64,000 nt of DNA from Spirochaeta africana DSM 8902 (GCF_000242595.2 NC_017098.1:1116001-1180000); one strand, 5' to 3'. Shown: positions 35,237 to 44,694, counted from the stretch's first letter. Translations and numbers: made by a program. The notes: generated by a model not told the origin, from the letters alone.

Positions 35237-35950
35237 ATGGAAACTAAAAGAACTGAAAAAGTTTCCTTGGTTTCTCGTTCAGCCGATCAGGTTGATGAAC
35301 AGAACCAGGAACCCGACCCCCTGCGCACTCGCATTCTCGAAGGTGCGGATGATCTGGCGATGAACGACGGGTTGCAGGAACTGACAATGGATCGGCTTGC
35401 CCGGCACATGGCAATGAGCAAAAAGACGCTCTACACCTGCTTCCGGAGCAAGAACGAACTTGTCGAGGCGCTTATCAGTCACATCTTTTCAGGGGTTGGG
35501 GAAAGCCTCGTCTCGATTCGCACGTGCCCCGATCTTTCCACCGGTGAAAAACTTGCCCGCACCCGAGACATCATCGTGAAGCGGGTTAACCGGATTGGCG
35601 CACGCCTGATCGATGATCTGGCGCGCGTCTTTCCCGAGCTGTGGCGTCGGGTTGACGCTCGCAGAACCGAACTCCTGCAGGAGCACTTCAGAATTCTCCT
35701 TCGCGAAGGCGTTGCGAATGGATCGGTCCGGGACACCATAGATATCGACATGATGGTCATGCTCATCGTGCGAACCATCTCCCGGGTCGGACGTCCGCAG
35801 GAGCTTATCTACGAGCCATATTCACTTCGCGATATTGTATCTGGCCTCCTCTCACTTCTGTGCACCGGCGTGCTTACCCCGGATGGCATGCAGGCGTATC
35901 ACGGGAGTGAACCAGAAGACACCAATTCCCAACATCCGGATTCCGGGTAA
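35237..35950 (+). CDS. TetR-family transcriptional regulator
   Basis: A 237-residue regulator. The HTH is at about residues 32-78 (ILEGADDLAMNDGLQELTMDRLARHMAMSKKTLYTCFRSKNELVEALI), followed by a helical ligand domain. It is the first gene of a seven-gene export operon and probably represses it, relieved by an exported compound. Spacing to the adaptor gene is 12 bp. Codon choice (more CTC/CTT and GCG) differs from the flanking backbone genes. Confidence 0.88.
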   Translation: METKRTEKVSLVSRSADQVDEQNQEPDPLRTRILEGADDLAMNDGLQELTMDRLARHMAMSKKTLYTCFRSKNELVEALISHIFSGVGESLVSIRTCPDLSTGEKLARTRDIIVKRVNRIGARLIDDLARVFPELWRRVDARRTELLQEHFRILLREGVANGSVRDTIDIDMMVMLIVRTISRVGRPQELIYEPYSLRDIVSGLLSLLCTGVLTPDGMQAYHGSEPEDTNSQHPDSG

Positions 35951-35962
35951 GGAGCTGCCGCC

Positions 35963-36997
35963 ATGTTTCACACAAAGTTAAAGCTTGATATTGTTCTGCT
36001 CGCCGTTCTCTTGTTCGCAGTACTTTTGATTACCGGCTGCGACAAATTACCGTGGGTAACTAAAGAGTCGCGCGCGCTCTGGAGTTCGGGTACGCTTGAG
36101 GGCATATCAATACTCGTCTCTGCGGAGGTCCGCGGAACTGTCTCAAGGGTGCATATCACAGAGGGCGAACGATACGAGGAAGGAGAGATGCTGCTGACCC
36201 TCGACTCTCCCGAGCTGGATATAGAGCGCAGCATCAGAATTCTTGACCGGGATATCGCAGCAGCACAACGTCGCCAGCTTGCTATCGGCGCACGGACAGA
36301 GGATATCCGCGAGGCACAGGCACGCGTACGGCGTGCTGAACGTGACCGGCAGCAGGCTAGTGATGACTATGATCGTATGGCACGTCTGCTCGAGAGTGGC
36401 AGCATCCCCCGATCACAGTACGAGAGCGCCGAAGTAGCGCTGACACGGGCTGAGGCGGAGTACGAAACGGCAACACAAACACTCGAGCGAATCGAGAATC
36501 TGACCCGTCCCGAAGAGTTCGAGATTGCCTCACTTCGCAGTGATCAAGCCTCACTTGCGGTTGATCGAGCCGAGTTGAATGCTGCACGCCGTGAAATAAG
36601 AATTCCGCGCTCGGCGTGGCTCGACACAGTTCTTGTAGAAACAGGAGAGCTCGTGCAGCCAGGACAACCGGTTGCCAGGCTCATTGACCGGGATCTGCTG
36701 ACTTTGACGGTGTATATTTCTCAACAGGATCTGGGGAAGGTTTCTGTCGGTGACCCGGCCGAGGTACGTGTCGACGCATGGCCGGAGGAGAGGTTCGACG
36801 GGACGGTGCGCAGGATCGCTGAGGAGGCAGAGTTTACACCGGGTAATATTCAAACCCGTGACGACCGTGCCCGCCTTGTCTTCGCGGTAGAGGTAGCAAT
36901 CCCGAACAGCAGTCTTCGACTCCGGCCGGGTATGGGTGCGGAGGCTGAGTTTCCGGGGAGCGAACGATCTGTCAGCACGGAGGGGCGCGATGATTGA
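35963..36997 (+). CDS. HlyD-family periplasmic adaptor lipoprotein
   Basis: A 344-residue adaptor with a signal segment and the lipobox ITGC. Domain order: biotinyl-lipoyl-like half (VSAEVRGTVSRVHITEGERYEEGEMLLTLD), a long alpha-hairpin (about 85-205, RREAD-rich coiled coil), the second lipoyl half (WLDTVLVETGELVQPGQPVARLI) and a beta-barrel (KVSVGDPAEVRVDAWPEERFDGTVRRI). It links the inner-membrane ABC pump to TolC. It resembles YbhG in layout. It overlaps the next gene by 8 bp. Confidence 0.9.
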   Translation: MFHTKLKLDIVLLAVLLFAVLLITGCDKLPWVTKESRALWSSGTLEGISILVSAEVRGTVSRVHITEGERYEEGEMLLTLDSPELDIERSIRILDRDIAAAQRRQLAIGARTEDIREAQARVRRAERDRQQASDDYDRMARLLESGSIPRSQYESAEVALTRAEAEYETATQTLERIENLTRPEEFEIASLRSDQASLAVDRAELNAARREIRIPRSAWLDTVLVETGELVQPGQPVARLIDRDLLTLTVYISQQDLGKVSVGDPAEVRVDAWPEERFDGTVRRIAEEAEFTPGNIQTRDDRARLVFAVEVAIPNSSLRLRPGMGAEAEFPGSERSVSTEGRDD

Positions 36998-38009
36998 CAC
37001 AAGTCTCAGGGTTCATGATCTGCGAAAACGGTTCGGAGGTACTGTCGCACTCGATGGTGTCTCACTTGAAATCCCTCGCGGTACGCTGACCGGACTGGTA
37101 GGCTCCGACGGTGCGGGAAAGACTACCCTTATCCGTATTGTAGCCGGTCTTGAACGTGCAGACTCCGGGGTAGTAGAACTGTTTCCCGATTCTCGTGAAC
37201 ATCGCAGGCGTAACGAACCAATAATCGGCAGGGTGTTGCCTCGCTGGCACCGCAGTCAAGGTGCGCAGCCGGCAGTCGGCTACCTGTCGCAGGGCTTCTC
37301 ACTGTACAGTGATCTTTCTATCAACGAGAACATGCAGTTCTTCGCATCACTCTATGGGGTTACCGACTACAACGATCGAGCGACGCGGCTGCTCACACTG
37401 GTAGGACTGGAACCGTTCCGTACCCGCCGTGCCGGTAAGCTCTCCGGGGGTATGAAGAAAAAACTCGCTCTGGCTTGCGCGCTTATCCACGAGCCTCGTC
37501 TGCTTCTGCTTGATGAGCCAACCACCGGGGTCGATCCGGTATCACGGCGAGAGTTCTGGAGCATTCTGTCCCGACTGCAACACGATGGCATGAGTGTACT
37601 GCTTGCAACTCCCTATTTTGACGAAGCTGAACGGTGTGATCACATTGTCCTGATGCACGCAGGCCATGCAATTGAAAGTGGTTCGCCGGATGTTGTGGCC
37701 GCAACAACCCCTGGCACAATGTTTGAGGTTGTGTGTTCTGCAGTAAAACAGGTGCGCACGGCACTCACAGGCGATCCACGTATTACCGAGGTGCAACTCT
37801 ATGGCGATCGCGTCCATGTTCGCACGAAGGACACAGAAGCTGCCGCTGACTCGAAAGTGGCCCTCGATGTAGTGATCAGGTTGCTGCTGTCGGAGGCCGG
37901 AATTTCGGTGCAGTCGATGCGGGAAATACGTCCGAGCCTGGAAAACGCGTTTATCGCACACATGTCCGAACGTATGGAGGCGCACAGCTCTGAAAAGGAA
38001 GCGTCATGA
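36990..38009 (+). CDS. ABC-2 type exporter ATPase (first)
   Basis: A 339-residue ATPase. Walker A is GSDGAGKTTLI (about 38), signature LSGGMKKK (about 152) and Walker B LLLLDEPTTGVD (about 172). A C-terminal regulatory region of about 100 residues follows. The ATG at 36990 has GGAGGGG 4 bases upstream. The ybhF gene of E. coli fuses two such ATPases; here they are encoded separately, on either side of tolC. Confidence 0.88.
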   Translation: MIDTSLRVHDLRKRFGGTVALDGVSLEIPRGTLTGLVGSDGAGKTTLIRIVAGLERADSGVVELFPDSREHRRRNEPIIGRVLPRWHRSQGAQPAVGYLSQGFSLYSDLSINENMQFFASLYGVTDYNDRATRLLTLVGLEPFRTRRAGKLSGGMKKKLALACALIHEPRLLLLDEPTTGVDPVSRREFWSILSRLQHDGMSVLLATPYFDEAERCDHIVLMHAGHAIESGSPDVVAATTPGTMFEVVCSAVKQVRTALTGDPRITEVQLYGDRVHVRTKDTEAAADSKVALDVVIRLLLSEAGISVQSMREIRPSLENAFIAHMSERMEAHSSEKEAS

Positions 38010-39433
38010 AGAATAGTATCCTGTTTTTCCCAGTGTCAGCGGTAATACCACTCCTGGCCATCATACTCTTTCTCATCGCCCCGCCACTTTTTGGCCAGGA
38101 TGCGGTGGAGATCACCCTTGCAATGGCAATCGAACAGGCACTTTATCACAACCAGCAAATCGGGGAATCGCTTCTCGAGGTTCGACGTGCGGAGGCCGCT
38201 TACACCGCCTCCCGTCATGGTCGCTTTCCATCATTGCTTCTGTCCGCAGGCTATGAGCGGGTACGTGATACTGACCCACCCATCCTCTCGCTGCCAGAAC
38301 AGTTCGGAGGGGACCAGCAGCTCGGTGAAAGTGTGCCCGATCGCGTTAAGCTTGCAGTCCTGCTTCAACAGGAGCTGTTCACCGGGTACGCACGTACCTC
38401 GGAGATCGCGTTGCGCGAGGCAGAGATGCTCTCGGCGACACACCGGCAGGCCCACACCGAATCCGGAGCCGTGCTTTCAGCGACCGAACTCTTTTATGCA
38501 GGCGTACTTGCTGGCAAGCGCGTGGAGGCCTCCCGGCAGGCACTCGAGCGCGCGCGGGAAGGTCGACGGGAGCTCGAAAACCTGCACTCCGAAGGGCTCG
38601 CTACCCGTAATGAGCTGCTGCGTGTGTACATGGCTGAACGTGAGGCTGAAGATGATCTTCGTCGTGCTGAAAACGAGGAGCGCAGGTCGCATCTCCGCAT
38701 TGCACGTGCACTTGGCTACGAACCGGGCCAGACCATTATTCTTATGTACGATCATGATTTTGCCACTAGATACGAAGCAGGTGGGAATAAAGCAGACTCG
38801 CCGGAAAGTATAGCCACATCGGTATTGTCCGATGCAGGAGATGGTGTAGTACTTGCCGATGCCGTTGAATCAGCGCTGCGTACCCGTCGAGATCTGGCTG
38901 CGGCAGCAGCAGGAATAGCGGCAGCCGACGAGCGGGTTATTCAGGCGCGCTCGTCGCTCTATCCGAGACTTGCTGCAAACGCATCGGTGTTGCATGCACG
39001 GCCGAGCCCGGGGGTGTTTCCAGCTGATGACTCGTTCGAAACAACATGGAGCGTCGGACTCGAACTGTCGTACAATATCGGCGGAATTCCAGCGGCGCGC
39101 GCCAGAACGGATGAGGCGCGTGCCGTGCGAAACCAGGCTCAGCTTGATTACGAGCGCCGGTCTGAGGATGTAGCACTTGAAGTGCGTGAGCGCGCACTCG
39201 ACCTCGACGACGCGTTCGAGCGTGTCCGAAACACTGAACTCATGAGTGAACAGGCCGAGGAAAATCTCCGCGTAACCGAAAGTATGTACGAGGAAGGCCT
39301 CGCCCGCTTTACCGAGGTCCTCGAAGCACGGGAGCTTGAGTCACGCGCGAAACTCCTGCTGCTCGAGGCGAGAATCGGTGTAGAACTGGCCAGTGCTCGT
39401 TTCAAATTCGCCCAGGGTGGAGGCATAGATTAA
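38006..39433 (+). CDS. TolC-family outer-membrane channel
   Basis: A 475-residue outer-membrane efflux protein with a signal peptide (about 1-30) and two repeated halves of helical barrel and beta strands (ALYHNQQIGESLLEVRRAEAAYTASRHGRFPSLLLSAGYE; ALRTRRDLAAAAAGIAAADERVIQARSSLYPRLAANASV). It provides the outer-membrane pore for the tripartite pump. Its ATG overlaps the previous stop (ATGA) and its TAA overlaps the next ATG (TAATG). Confidence 0.88.
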   Translation: MKNSILFFPVSAVIPLLAIILFLIAPPLFGQDAVEITLAMAIEQALYHNQQIGESLLEVRRAEAAYTASRHGRFPSLLLSAGYERVRDTDPPILSLPEQFGGDQQLGESVPDRVKLAVLLQQELFTGYARTSEIALREAEMLSATHRQAHTESGAVLSATELFYAGVLAGKRVEASRQALERAREGRRELENLHSEGLATRNELLRVYMAEREAEDDLRRAENEERRSHLRIARALGYEPGQTIILMYDHDFATRYEAGGNKADSPESIATSVLSDAGDGVVLADAVESALRTRRDLAAAAAGIAAADERVIQARSSLYPRLAANASVLHARPSPGVFPADDSFETTWSVGLELSYNIGGIPAARARTDEARAVRNQAQLDYERRSEDVALEVRERALDLDDAFERVRNTELMSEQAEENLRVTESMYEEGLARFTEVLEARELESRAKLLLLEARIGVELASARFKFAQGGGID

Positions 39434-40368
39434 TGGTGTTCCGACAGGCCGATCCGGGGTCTCCCGCAATCAAGGTAGACTCTATCGTGCGCGATTTCGG
39501 GTCCTTTCGAGCAGTCGACCGGGTAAGCTTCTCGGTCGAGCGCGGAACAGTATTCGGACTGCTCGGCGCGAACGGTGCGGGCAAATCGACACTGATCCGC
39601 ATGCTATGCGGGATTCTCGAACCGAGCTCTGGTGACGCGAGGGTAGCAGGCTACCAGGTAAGCACCGAACCGGATGCGATAAAACGAAGGATCGGCTATA
39701 TGTCTCAGCTGTTTTCGCTGTACTCGGACCTGACGGTACGAGAAAACATTCGTCTTTTCGCCGGAATATACGCGATCTTTGGCCAGTCTGAGCGCGAACG
39801 GGCAGCGTGGGCACTGCGTACTGCAGGTCTTGAGGGCAGCGAATCGGTTCGCGCCGGATCTCTCTCGGGCGGCTATCGGCAGCGTCTTGCCCTGGCCTGC
39901 GCTCTTCTGCACGAACCGGAGGTTCTCTTTCTCGATGAGCCGACCAGCGGCGTTGATCCGCTTGCGCGACGTGGATTCTGGGAGCTTATCGGTTCACTTA
40001 CCGAACGGGGTATGACGGTACTTGTCACAACCCATTACCTCGATGAAGCAGAATACTGTTCGCAACTCGCGATGATGCACCAGGGTCGAGTGATAGCCTC
40101 CGGCTCTCCATACGAGGTGAAGGCACAGACACTGCAACTCCCTACCTGGGAGATTGAAAGCGACCGGCCCTACGAGCTTGAGCAAGTGCTCCGCGTCGAG
40201 GCCGGTGTAGAAGGCGTCGGGGCTTTCGGCCGACGGCTGCATATCCAAGCGGATGAGCAAACTGCTCGCCGCATTCGTCAAACCATGCAAATCAGCATCG
40301 AGCAAATCGTACCAACCCTTGAGGACGTGTTCATCGCGCTCACCGAAACATCGGAGCACTCACCATGA
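39433..40368 (+). CDS. ABC-2 type exporter ATPase (second)
   Basis: A 311-residue ATPase. Walker A is GANGAGKSTLI (about 46), signature LSGGYRQR (about 146) and Walker B VLFLDEPTSGVD (about 166), with the His switch in VTTHYLDEAEYC. Two distinct ATPases in the operon fit a heterodimeric pump. It is ATGA-coupled to the first permease gene. Confidence 0.9.
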   Translation: MVFRQADPGSPAIKVDSIVRDFGSFRAVDRVSFSVERGTVFGLLGANGAGKSTLIRMLCGILEPSSGDARVAGYQVSTEPDAIKRRIGYMSQLFSLYSDLTVRENIRLFAGIYAIFGQSERERAAWALRTAGLEGSESVRAGSLSGGYRQRLALACALLHEPEVLFLDEPTSGVDPLARRGFWELIGSLTERGMTVLVTTHYLDEAEYCSQLAMMHQGRVIASGSPYEVKAQTLQLPTWEIESDRPYELEQVLRVEAGVEGVGAFGRRLHIQADEQTARRIRQTMQISIEQIVPTLEDVFIALTETSEHSP

Positions 40369-41519
40369 AGATTCAGCGCATTAGAGGCCTGGCACGCAAG
40401 GAACAGATGCATATATTCCGCGATCCGAAAACCCTTGGTATTCTTGTACTTCTGCCTGTTGTGCTGCTTCTCCTGTTCGGATACGCCATTGATCTCGACG
40501 TTACCGAGGTACGCTTCGGAGTATATGACGAGGATCGCTCACCCGAAAGTAGACGAACGCTCGAAATCTTCGAACAGAGTGGCTACTTCAGACGATCAAT
40601 GACGGTGGCAGCCGCTGACGACGGCGGTGCACTTCTCGATCAGGAGGAGATCGATCTATTTATCCATATTCCACGCGGGTATGCTCGGGCGCTGTTGCGC
40701 GGCGAAGGCGCCCGATTTGGTGTGCAAATAGACGGGGCAAACCCACAGGTCGGAGCAAACGTGTACGGGCTCATTGAAGCAGCAGTCGCAGCTGTCAGCG
40801 GAACACTTGGCAGAGAGCTTGGCAACAGAGCTTTGATCAGTGCGCCCTCTGTTCCGGCGCTGCGATCGCGGATCTGGTTCAACCCGCAACTCGAGAGTGC
40901 CCAGTTTCTCGTTCCTGGCCTGATCGCGATGATTCTCGTTATCACTGCCGTAGTATCGACCGCTGTTGGTGTATCGCGTGAACGCGAGCGCGGAAGTATG
41001 GAGCAGTTGCGGGTCTCTCCACTAACCCCGCTTGAGTTCATTCTCGGGAAAAGTGCACCATACGCCTTCATCTCGACGCTGATCGCAGTGCTTATTATCC
41101 TGCTGGGCATCTCTCTTTTTGGTGTTCAGATTTCTGGAAGCCTGTTCGCACTCACACTTGTAACCGTGTTTTTCCTTGTTGCGTGTCTCGGCCTCGGGCT
41201 GCTGATATCAACTGTTGCCCGCACTCAGCAGGTTGCCTTTGTGCTTGCCGTATTGATTACATTCCTGCCGACGTTTTTACTTTCGGGTTTCGTCTTTCCT
41301 ATACGCAACATGCCGCTTCCGATTCAGAACGTCAGCCGCATTGTGCCGGCGCGCTACTATCTTGAGTCACTGCGCCGTATCATGCTGAAAGGGGGAGGAA
41401 TTACACTTGTAGCCGAAGAACTACTGTTCCTGCTCGGGTTTGCGTGCCTCACCTCCGCGATCGCCCTGGTGCGCCTGCGTCGGATCGTGAATCGGGAAAC
41501 GGGAGGCTCGAATGAATGA
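40365..41519 (+). CDS. ABC-2 type permease (first)
   Basis: A 384-residue permease: an N-terminal TM (ILVLLPVVLLLLFGYAIDL), a large extracytoplasmic loop (about 45-175), then five TM segments ending near 360. The cytoplasmic motif RERERGSMEQLRVSPLTPLEFILGK is the conserved ABC2_membrane_3 coupling segment. It pairs with the next gene; the two share E-x-G-T/S-x-E-Q-L and FVFPIxNMP blocks. Confidence 0.9.
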   Translation: MKIQRIRGLARKEQMHIFRDPKTLGILVLLPVVLLLLFGYAIDLDVTEVRFGVYDEDRSPESRRTLEIFEQSGYFRRSMTVAAADDGGALLDQEEIDLFIHIPRGYARALLRGEGARFGVQIDGANPQVGANVYGLIEAAVAAVSGTLGRELGNRALISAPSVPALRSRIWFNPQLESAQFLVPGLIAMILVITAVVSTAVGVSRERERGSMEQLRVSPLTPLEFILGKSAPYAFISTLIAVLIILLGISLFGVQISGSLFALTLVTVFFLVACLGLGLLISTVARTQQVAFVLAVLITFLPTFLLSGFVFPIRNMPLPIQNVSRIVPARYYLESLRRIMLKGGGITLVAEELLFLLGFACLTSAIALVRLRRIVNRETGGSNE

Positions 41520-42717
41520 CCAATGCCGAGTTGAACATGGAGCACACTCCCGTGTATGTGCCCGCTTCGCAGGGTTTCGCACAGTAGTGGAACTCGTGCG
41601 GAAGGAACTCGCACAGTTCCGTCGCGACAGGCTAATGATGGCAATCATTCTTGTTTCACCAGTCGTGCAACTTACGATTCTCGGTCTCGCTGCAAGCTTT
41701 GATCTGCAGCAGATGCCGTTTGCGATCTATGACGAAGACCGGAGTGCCGAAAGTCGGGCCCTCACTCAGCGTCTCTTTCTCGGTGGCGAATTCGTACCAG
41801 CTCGGATACCGCAGAGTGCACCCGATCTCGAACGAATGCTCATGCATGGCGAAGCGGGAGCTGCGTTGGTTATCCCACCCGGCTTTGCCACGTCTCAGTC
41901 TGCCGGTCAAACAGGTGAGGTACAGTTGATTGTTGACGGTTCGGAGTCAATGAGCGCAGCACTCGCCGTCCGAACAGCGTCACGGATCATTGAACAGGCA
42001 ATCAGTACCCGTGTCGAAGCGGACAACATCAAACACCGCAGCGCTGACGTCGCGAACACAACAGCTTCCCCCCTGGTCTCCGCTGATATTCGCATCGCCT
42101 ATAACCCGGAACTCGAAAGCCGCCTTTTTTTCGTTCCAGGAATTCTCGCGCTCGTACTCATGATAATCACCATGCTGCTTACCTCGATCGCAATCGTGAA
42201 AGAAAAAGAGCACGGAACCCTGGAACAGCTCATCGTGTCTCCGCTTCGACCAAGTCAGATCCTGCTTGGCAAACTTCTGCCCTATGCAGGAATCGGTTTC
42301 TTCGACATGCTGCTCGTGCTTGCAGTTGCCGTGTTTGGATTCCAGGTGATTCCGGCAGGCAGTATTCCTCTGCTGCTGTGGCTTTCCCTGATCTTTATTC
42401 TTACCACTCTCGGTCTCGGGCTGTTCGTCTCGACCGTCTCGGCAACCCAGCAAGAAGCGATGATGACAGCAATGTTCTTTGTCATGATGCCGATGATGTT
42501 TCTGTCGGGCTTTGTATTCCCGATAGAAAATATGCCGCCAGTCGTCCAGGGGTTGACCTACCTGCTGCCGCTGCGTTACTACTTCACGATTATTCGCGGT
42601 GTATTCCTGCGTGGAGTAGGCCTTGAAGTACTGTGGCCGCAGGCGCTTGCCCTGATACTGTTCGGTGCAGCTATCCTTATTGTGAGTGTCGTACGGTTCC
42701 GGAAACGGCTGGACTAG
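41512..42717 (+). CDS. ABC-2 type permease (second)
   Basis: A 401-residue permease homologous to the gene before it (VKEKEHGTLEQLIVSPLRPSQILLGK; MFLSGFVFPIENMPPVVQGL), with a large external loop and six TM segments. Together they resemble YbhS/YbhR. The start overlaps the first permease by 8 bp. It ends the operon; no clear terminator with a U-tract follows. Confidence 0.9.
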   Translation: MNDQCRVEHGAHSRVCARFAGFRTVVELVRKELAQFRRDRLMMAIILVSPVVQLTILGLAASFDLQQMPFAIYDEDRSAESRALTQRLFLGGEFVPARIPQSAPDLERMLMHGEAGAALVIPPGFATSQSAGQTGEVQLIVDGSESMSAALAVRTASRIIEQAISTRVEADNIKHRSADVANTTASPLVSADIRIAYNPELESRLFFVPGILALVLMIITMLLTSIAIVKEKEHGTLEQLIVSPLRPSQILLGKLLPYAGIGFFDMLLVLAVAVFGFQVIPAGSIPLLLWLSLIFILTTLGLGLFVSTVSATQQEAMMTAMFFVMMPMMFLSGFVFPIENMPPVVQGLTYLLPLRYYFTIIRGVFLRGVGLEVLWPQALALILFGAAILIVSVVRFRKRLD

Positions 42718-43072
42718 GTTAAGCCAGGCTGAAGCAGTTTTCAGGCTCATTCCGAAGCTGTTTTTGTCTTCACAATGTTTGAGATGTAAATGAACGAATG
42801 AACGCCAGAATTCAGTCTTGTCATTGATATTCCGATTGTTCGAATAACTCGTTCTAACCTGCCAATGCAGGATCTGATGAGTTATCACTGACCGGAAAGT
42901 GATAAAGCTTAGGCAAAAGTAATACCAAAAAGACGACCCAAGGGATCAAGGACAACAGGGCAAAGACAAGTCCAATATCGCCAGCCGTTGAGGGGATCAC
43001 CATCAACACCGCACCCCATCTCTCAACACCACCTTGTCGGTTTCATGGTAGATACGCGATATTTCGCGAATC
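42718..43072. other. Intergenic junction between efflux island and cassette region
   Basis: 355 bp with no intact gene. On the minus strand a frame ending at the TAG 42854-42856 reads VLMVIPSTAGDIGLVFALLSL and further hydrophobic residues, then a short polar tail, like the end of a membrane protein without a start. A small hairpin CGCGA-TATT-TCGCG lies near 43055. This is consistent with a recombination scar. Confidence 0.4.
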
Positions 43073-43534
43073 TTACAATCGCTTTTCCATCTTGATTCTT
43101 GAGGTTTCCATCCCTGATTTTTTATAGAAATCGATGGCAACTTTATTAAACGCCCACACGTTCAGCTCAATCGAAGTGTATTCATTTTCCTGAGCATATT
43201 TCTCTATGTTCGTTATAATGAATTCCCCATATCCTTTGCGCTGATAATCTTTGTCTATCGTAATTTCTTCTATCAATAGTATCTTCTGATCATTAAACAT
43301 TTCATGATTTTCATATTGAACCACATTGACTATTGTATATCCAATTATGCGTCTGTCTACGACAAGTTTCCATATCTGATTCTTATCTATTTTAGTTTTG
43401 TAATAATCGTATGTAAAATATTCTTCATTATCCTTAAAATACTCTGGTTCATTTTCATAATGCATTCTATGGGTATGGGATCGCATTTCTTTTATTTTTT
43501 GATAATCATCAGGCATCGCATAGTCGAATATCAT
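43073..43534 (-). CDS. GNAT-family N-acetyltransferase
   Basis: A 153-residue acetyltransferase. The acetyl-CoA site is ITIDKDYQRKGYGEFIITNIEKYA (motif A, R/Q-x-x-G-x-G/A as QRKGYG) and the C-terminal strand is NKVAIDFYKKSGMET (Y/F-x-x-x-G). The ATG at 43534 has GGAG 8 bases upstream; the GTG at 43543 is less likely. It is AT-rich, unlike the backbone, as expected of a captured cassette. The substrate is unknown. Confidence 0.8.
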   Translation of the reverse strand: MIFDYAMPDDYQKIKEMRSHTHRMHYENEPEYFKDNEEYFTYDYYKTKIDKNQIWKLVVDRRIIGYTIVNVVQYENHEMFNDQKILLIEEITIDKDYQRKGYGEFIITNIEKYAQENEYTSIELNVWAFNKVAIDFYKKSGMETSRIKMEKRL

Positions 43535-43558
43535 CTGTTTCACTCCAATTGATTAAAA

Positions 43559-43816
43559 TCATCGCTTTCCCGAAGAGGTACTGTTGGTAATGATGCCGCC
43601 TACGATATCGAACGCCAGCAGCGCACAAACCACGTACTGCAAGGCTGACCACGTCCCGACGGCATAAGTCGCATAGGCAACTGCTGTGCCTGCTGCAAGC
43701 AGGGGCAACAGGAACTGAAGTGCCAGTTCAACCGAGGTTGCACCAGGGCCTGCGAACCGATCAAGAATCCCTGGCAGCCCTGTACGGGGATTGGGCAGAT
43801 GCTGCTCAGTGGTCAT
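43559..43816 (-). CDS. Small membrane protein, probably truncated
   Basis: 85 residues: a polar N-terminus (PNPRTGLPGILDRFAGPGA), two hydrophobic segments (LALQFLLPLLAAGTAVAYA, ALQYVVCALLAFDIVGGIITN) and a stop after NSTSSGKR. The abrupt stop after the second helix suggests loss of the C-terminal part of a larger membrane protein. It is GC-rich, in contrast to the genes on both sides, and has GAGGA upstream of the ATG. Function unknown. Confidence 0.55.
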   Translation of the reverse strand: MTTEQHLPNPRTGLPGILDRFAGPGATSVELALQFLLPLLAAGTAVAYATYAVGTWSALQYVVCALLAFDIVGGIITNSTSSGKR

Positions 43817-43840
43817 TTACGTCCTCCATGGTTTTGTAGC

Positions 43841-43868
43841 ACGAAACGGGTTGATGTAAACGTTAGCC
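43841..43868 (-). repeat. Half attC site at the array end
   Basis: ACGAAACGGGTTGATGTAAA followed by CGTTAGCC resembles the right half of the attC at 48014-49431, which reads CGAATCGGGTTGATGTACAA then GTTAAAA. The matching left half is missing, so this is the truncated downstream site of the RHH/PIN cassette and probably the distal end of the array. Confidence 0.45.
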
Positions 43869-43872
43869 GAAA

Positions 43873-44289
43873 TTATTTGAAAAATAAATTTTGAATCAAC
43901 TCTTTCCCTGGTAGTCTATATATATCAAAGTCAGAATCAATACTTATAATTTTGCGAATTTCTGTATGTTCTGCTGCTATAACCAAAGTTGCATCTGCAA
44001 AATCCATCGGCAGATCAGAATACTTTCTTGTTAATTCAATTATTCTCGAAATATGATTTTGTCTAATTTCAAATATAGTTATTCCATCACGCATTATCCA
44101 TTCAAGAAATGAGATTTGCACATTTATATTGAAGCTCAACATATGAGAGACTTCAGTGACAACTGCAGTTGTAGTTAATAAGTGAAACTTATTATCCTTA
44201 ATGAAATCCTTCACTTTGTAATGGTAGGCATCATCTCTGTCAAACAATGCGATGATTGGTCCAGAATCAATCAGTATGGAATTTATCAT
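43873..44289 (-). CDS. PIN-domain ribonuclease toxin (VapC-like)
   Basis: A 138-residue PIN domain protein: ILIDSGPIIALFDRDD (first catalytic Asp), the VVTEVSHML segment (Glu), LPMDFADATLVIAAE (two Asp) and IISIDSDFDIY (last Asp). These acidic residues form the Mg-binding nuclease site. It overlaps the upstream RHH antitoxin gene by 23 bp, the usual order. It is the toxin of a cassette-borne pair that can stabilise an array. Confidence 0.85.
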   Translation of the reverse strand: MINSILIDSGPIIALFDRDDAYHYKVKDFIKDNKFHLLTTTAVVTEVSHMLSFNINVQISFLEWIMRDGITIFEIRQNHISRIIELTRKYSDLPMDFADATLVIAAEHTEIRKIISIDSDFDIYRLPGKELIQNLFFK

Positions 44290-44518
44290 GCAATCTATCT
44301 TTTAATATACTCTTGTAATTCTTGGAGAGGTCATTTCTACCACTCCCATGTTGACCAAAAAGATCCTCACCCAGTTCATAGGAACTATAGTTCAGGTGTT
44401 CTTGCTCCATAAACATTTCCAGGGCATCTTTGATTATTTCTGATTTCGATTTTCTTCTTGCTTTGGATATAGACTGTAACTTTTTTTCCATGTCTGCAGG
44501 TAGACGAACCGTTGTCAT
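44267..44518 (-). CDS. Ribbon-helix-helix antitoxin
   Basis: An 83-residue protein. MTTVRLPADMEKKLQSISKARRKSKSEIIKDALEMFM is a ribbon-helix-helix DNA-binding domain; the C-terminal part wraps the toxin in such systems. The ATG at 44518 is chosen for GGAGG 6 bases upstream. It overlaps and is co-expressed with the PIN toxin, and probably autorepresses. Confidence 0.85.
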   Translation of the reverse strand: MTTVRLPADMEKKLQSISKARRKSKSEIIKDALEMFMEQEHLNYSSYELGEDLFGQHGSGRNDLSKNYKSILKDRLHDKFHTD

Positions 44519-44694
44519 AACCACCTCCGTAATACGAAGTGTAATACAAAAATTTGGACTTGTCAATTTTTCTTCAAGCGCGTTTAGCGCCTGGCTAACA
44601 TTTGCTTAACTTGCATTGCCGTGCCCGTAGGGCTTGGCGTGATTTTTGCGCATGCAAAAATCATGACAAAGGTAATGTCAAGTTGAAGTAGTTG

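Noticed and set aside
42718-42790. Terminator after the export operon
   Set aside because: Short complementary segments occur near CTGAAGCAG/TTTTCAG, but there is no GC-rich stem followed by a U-tract.
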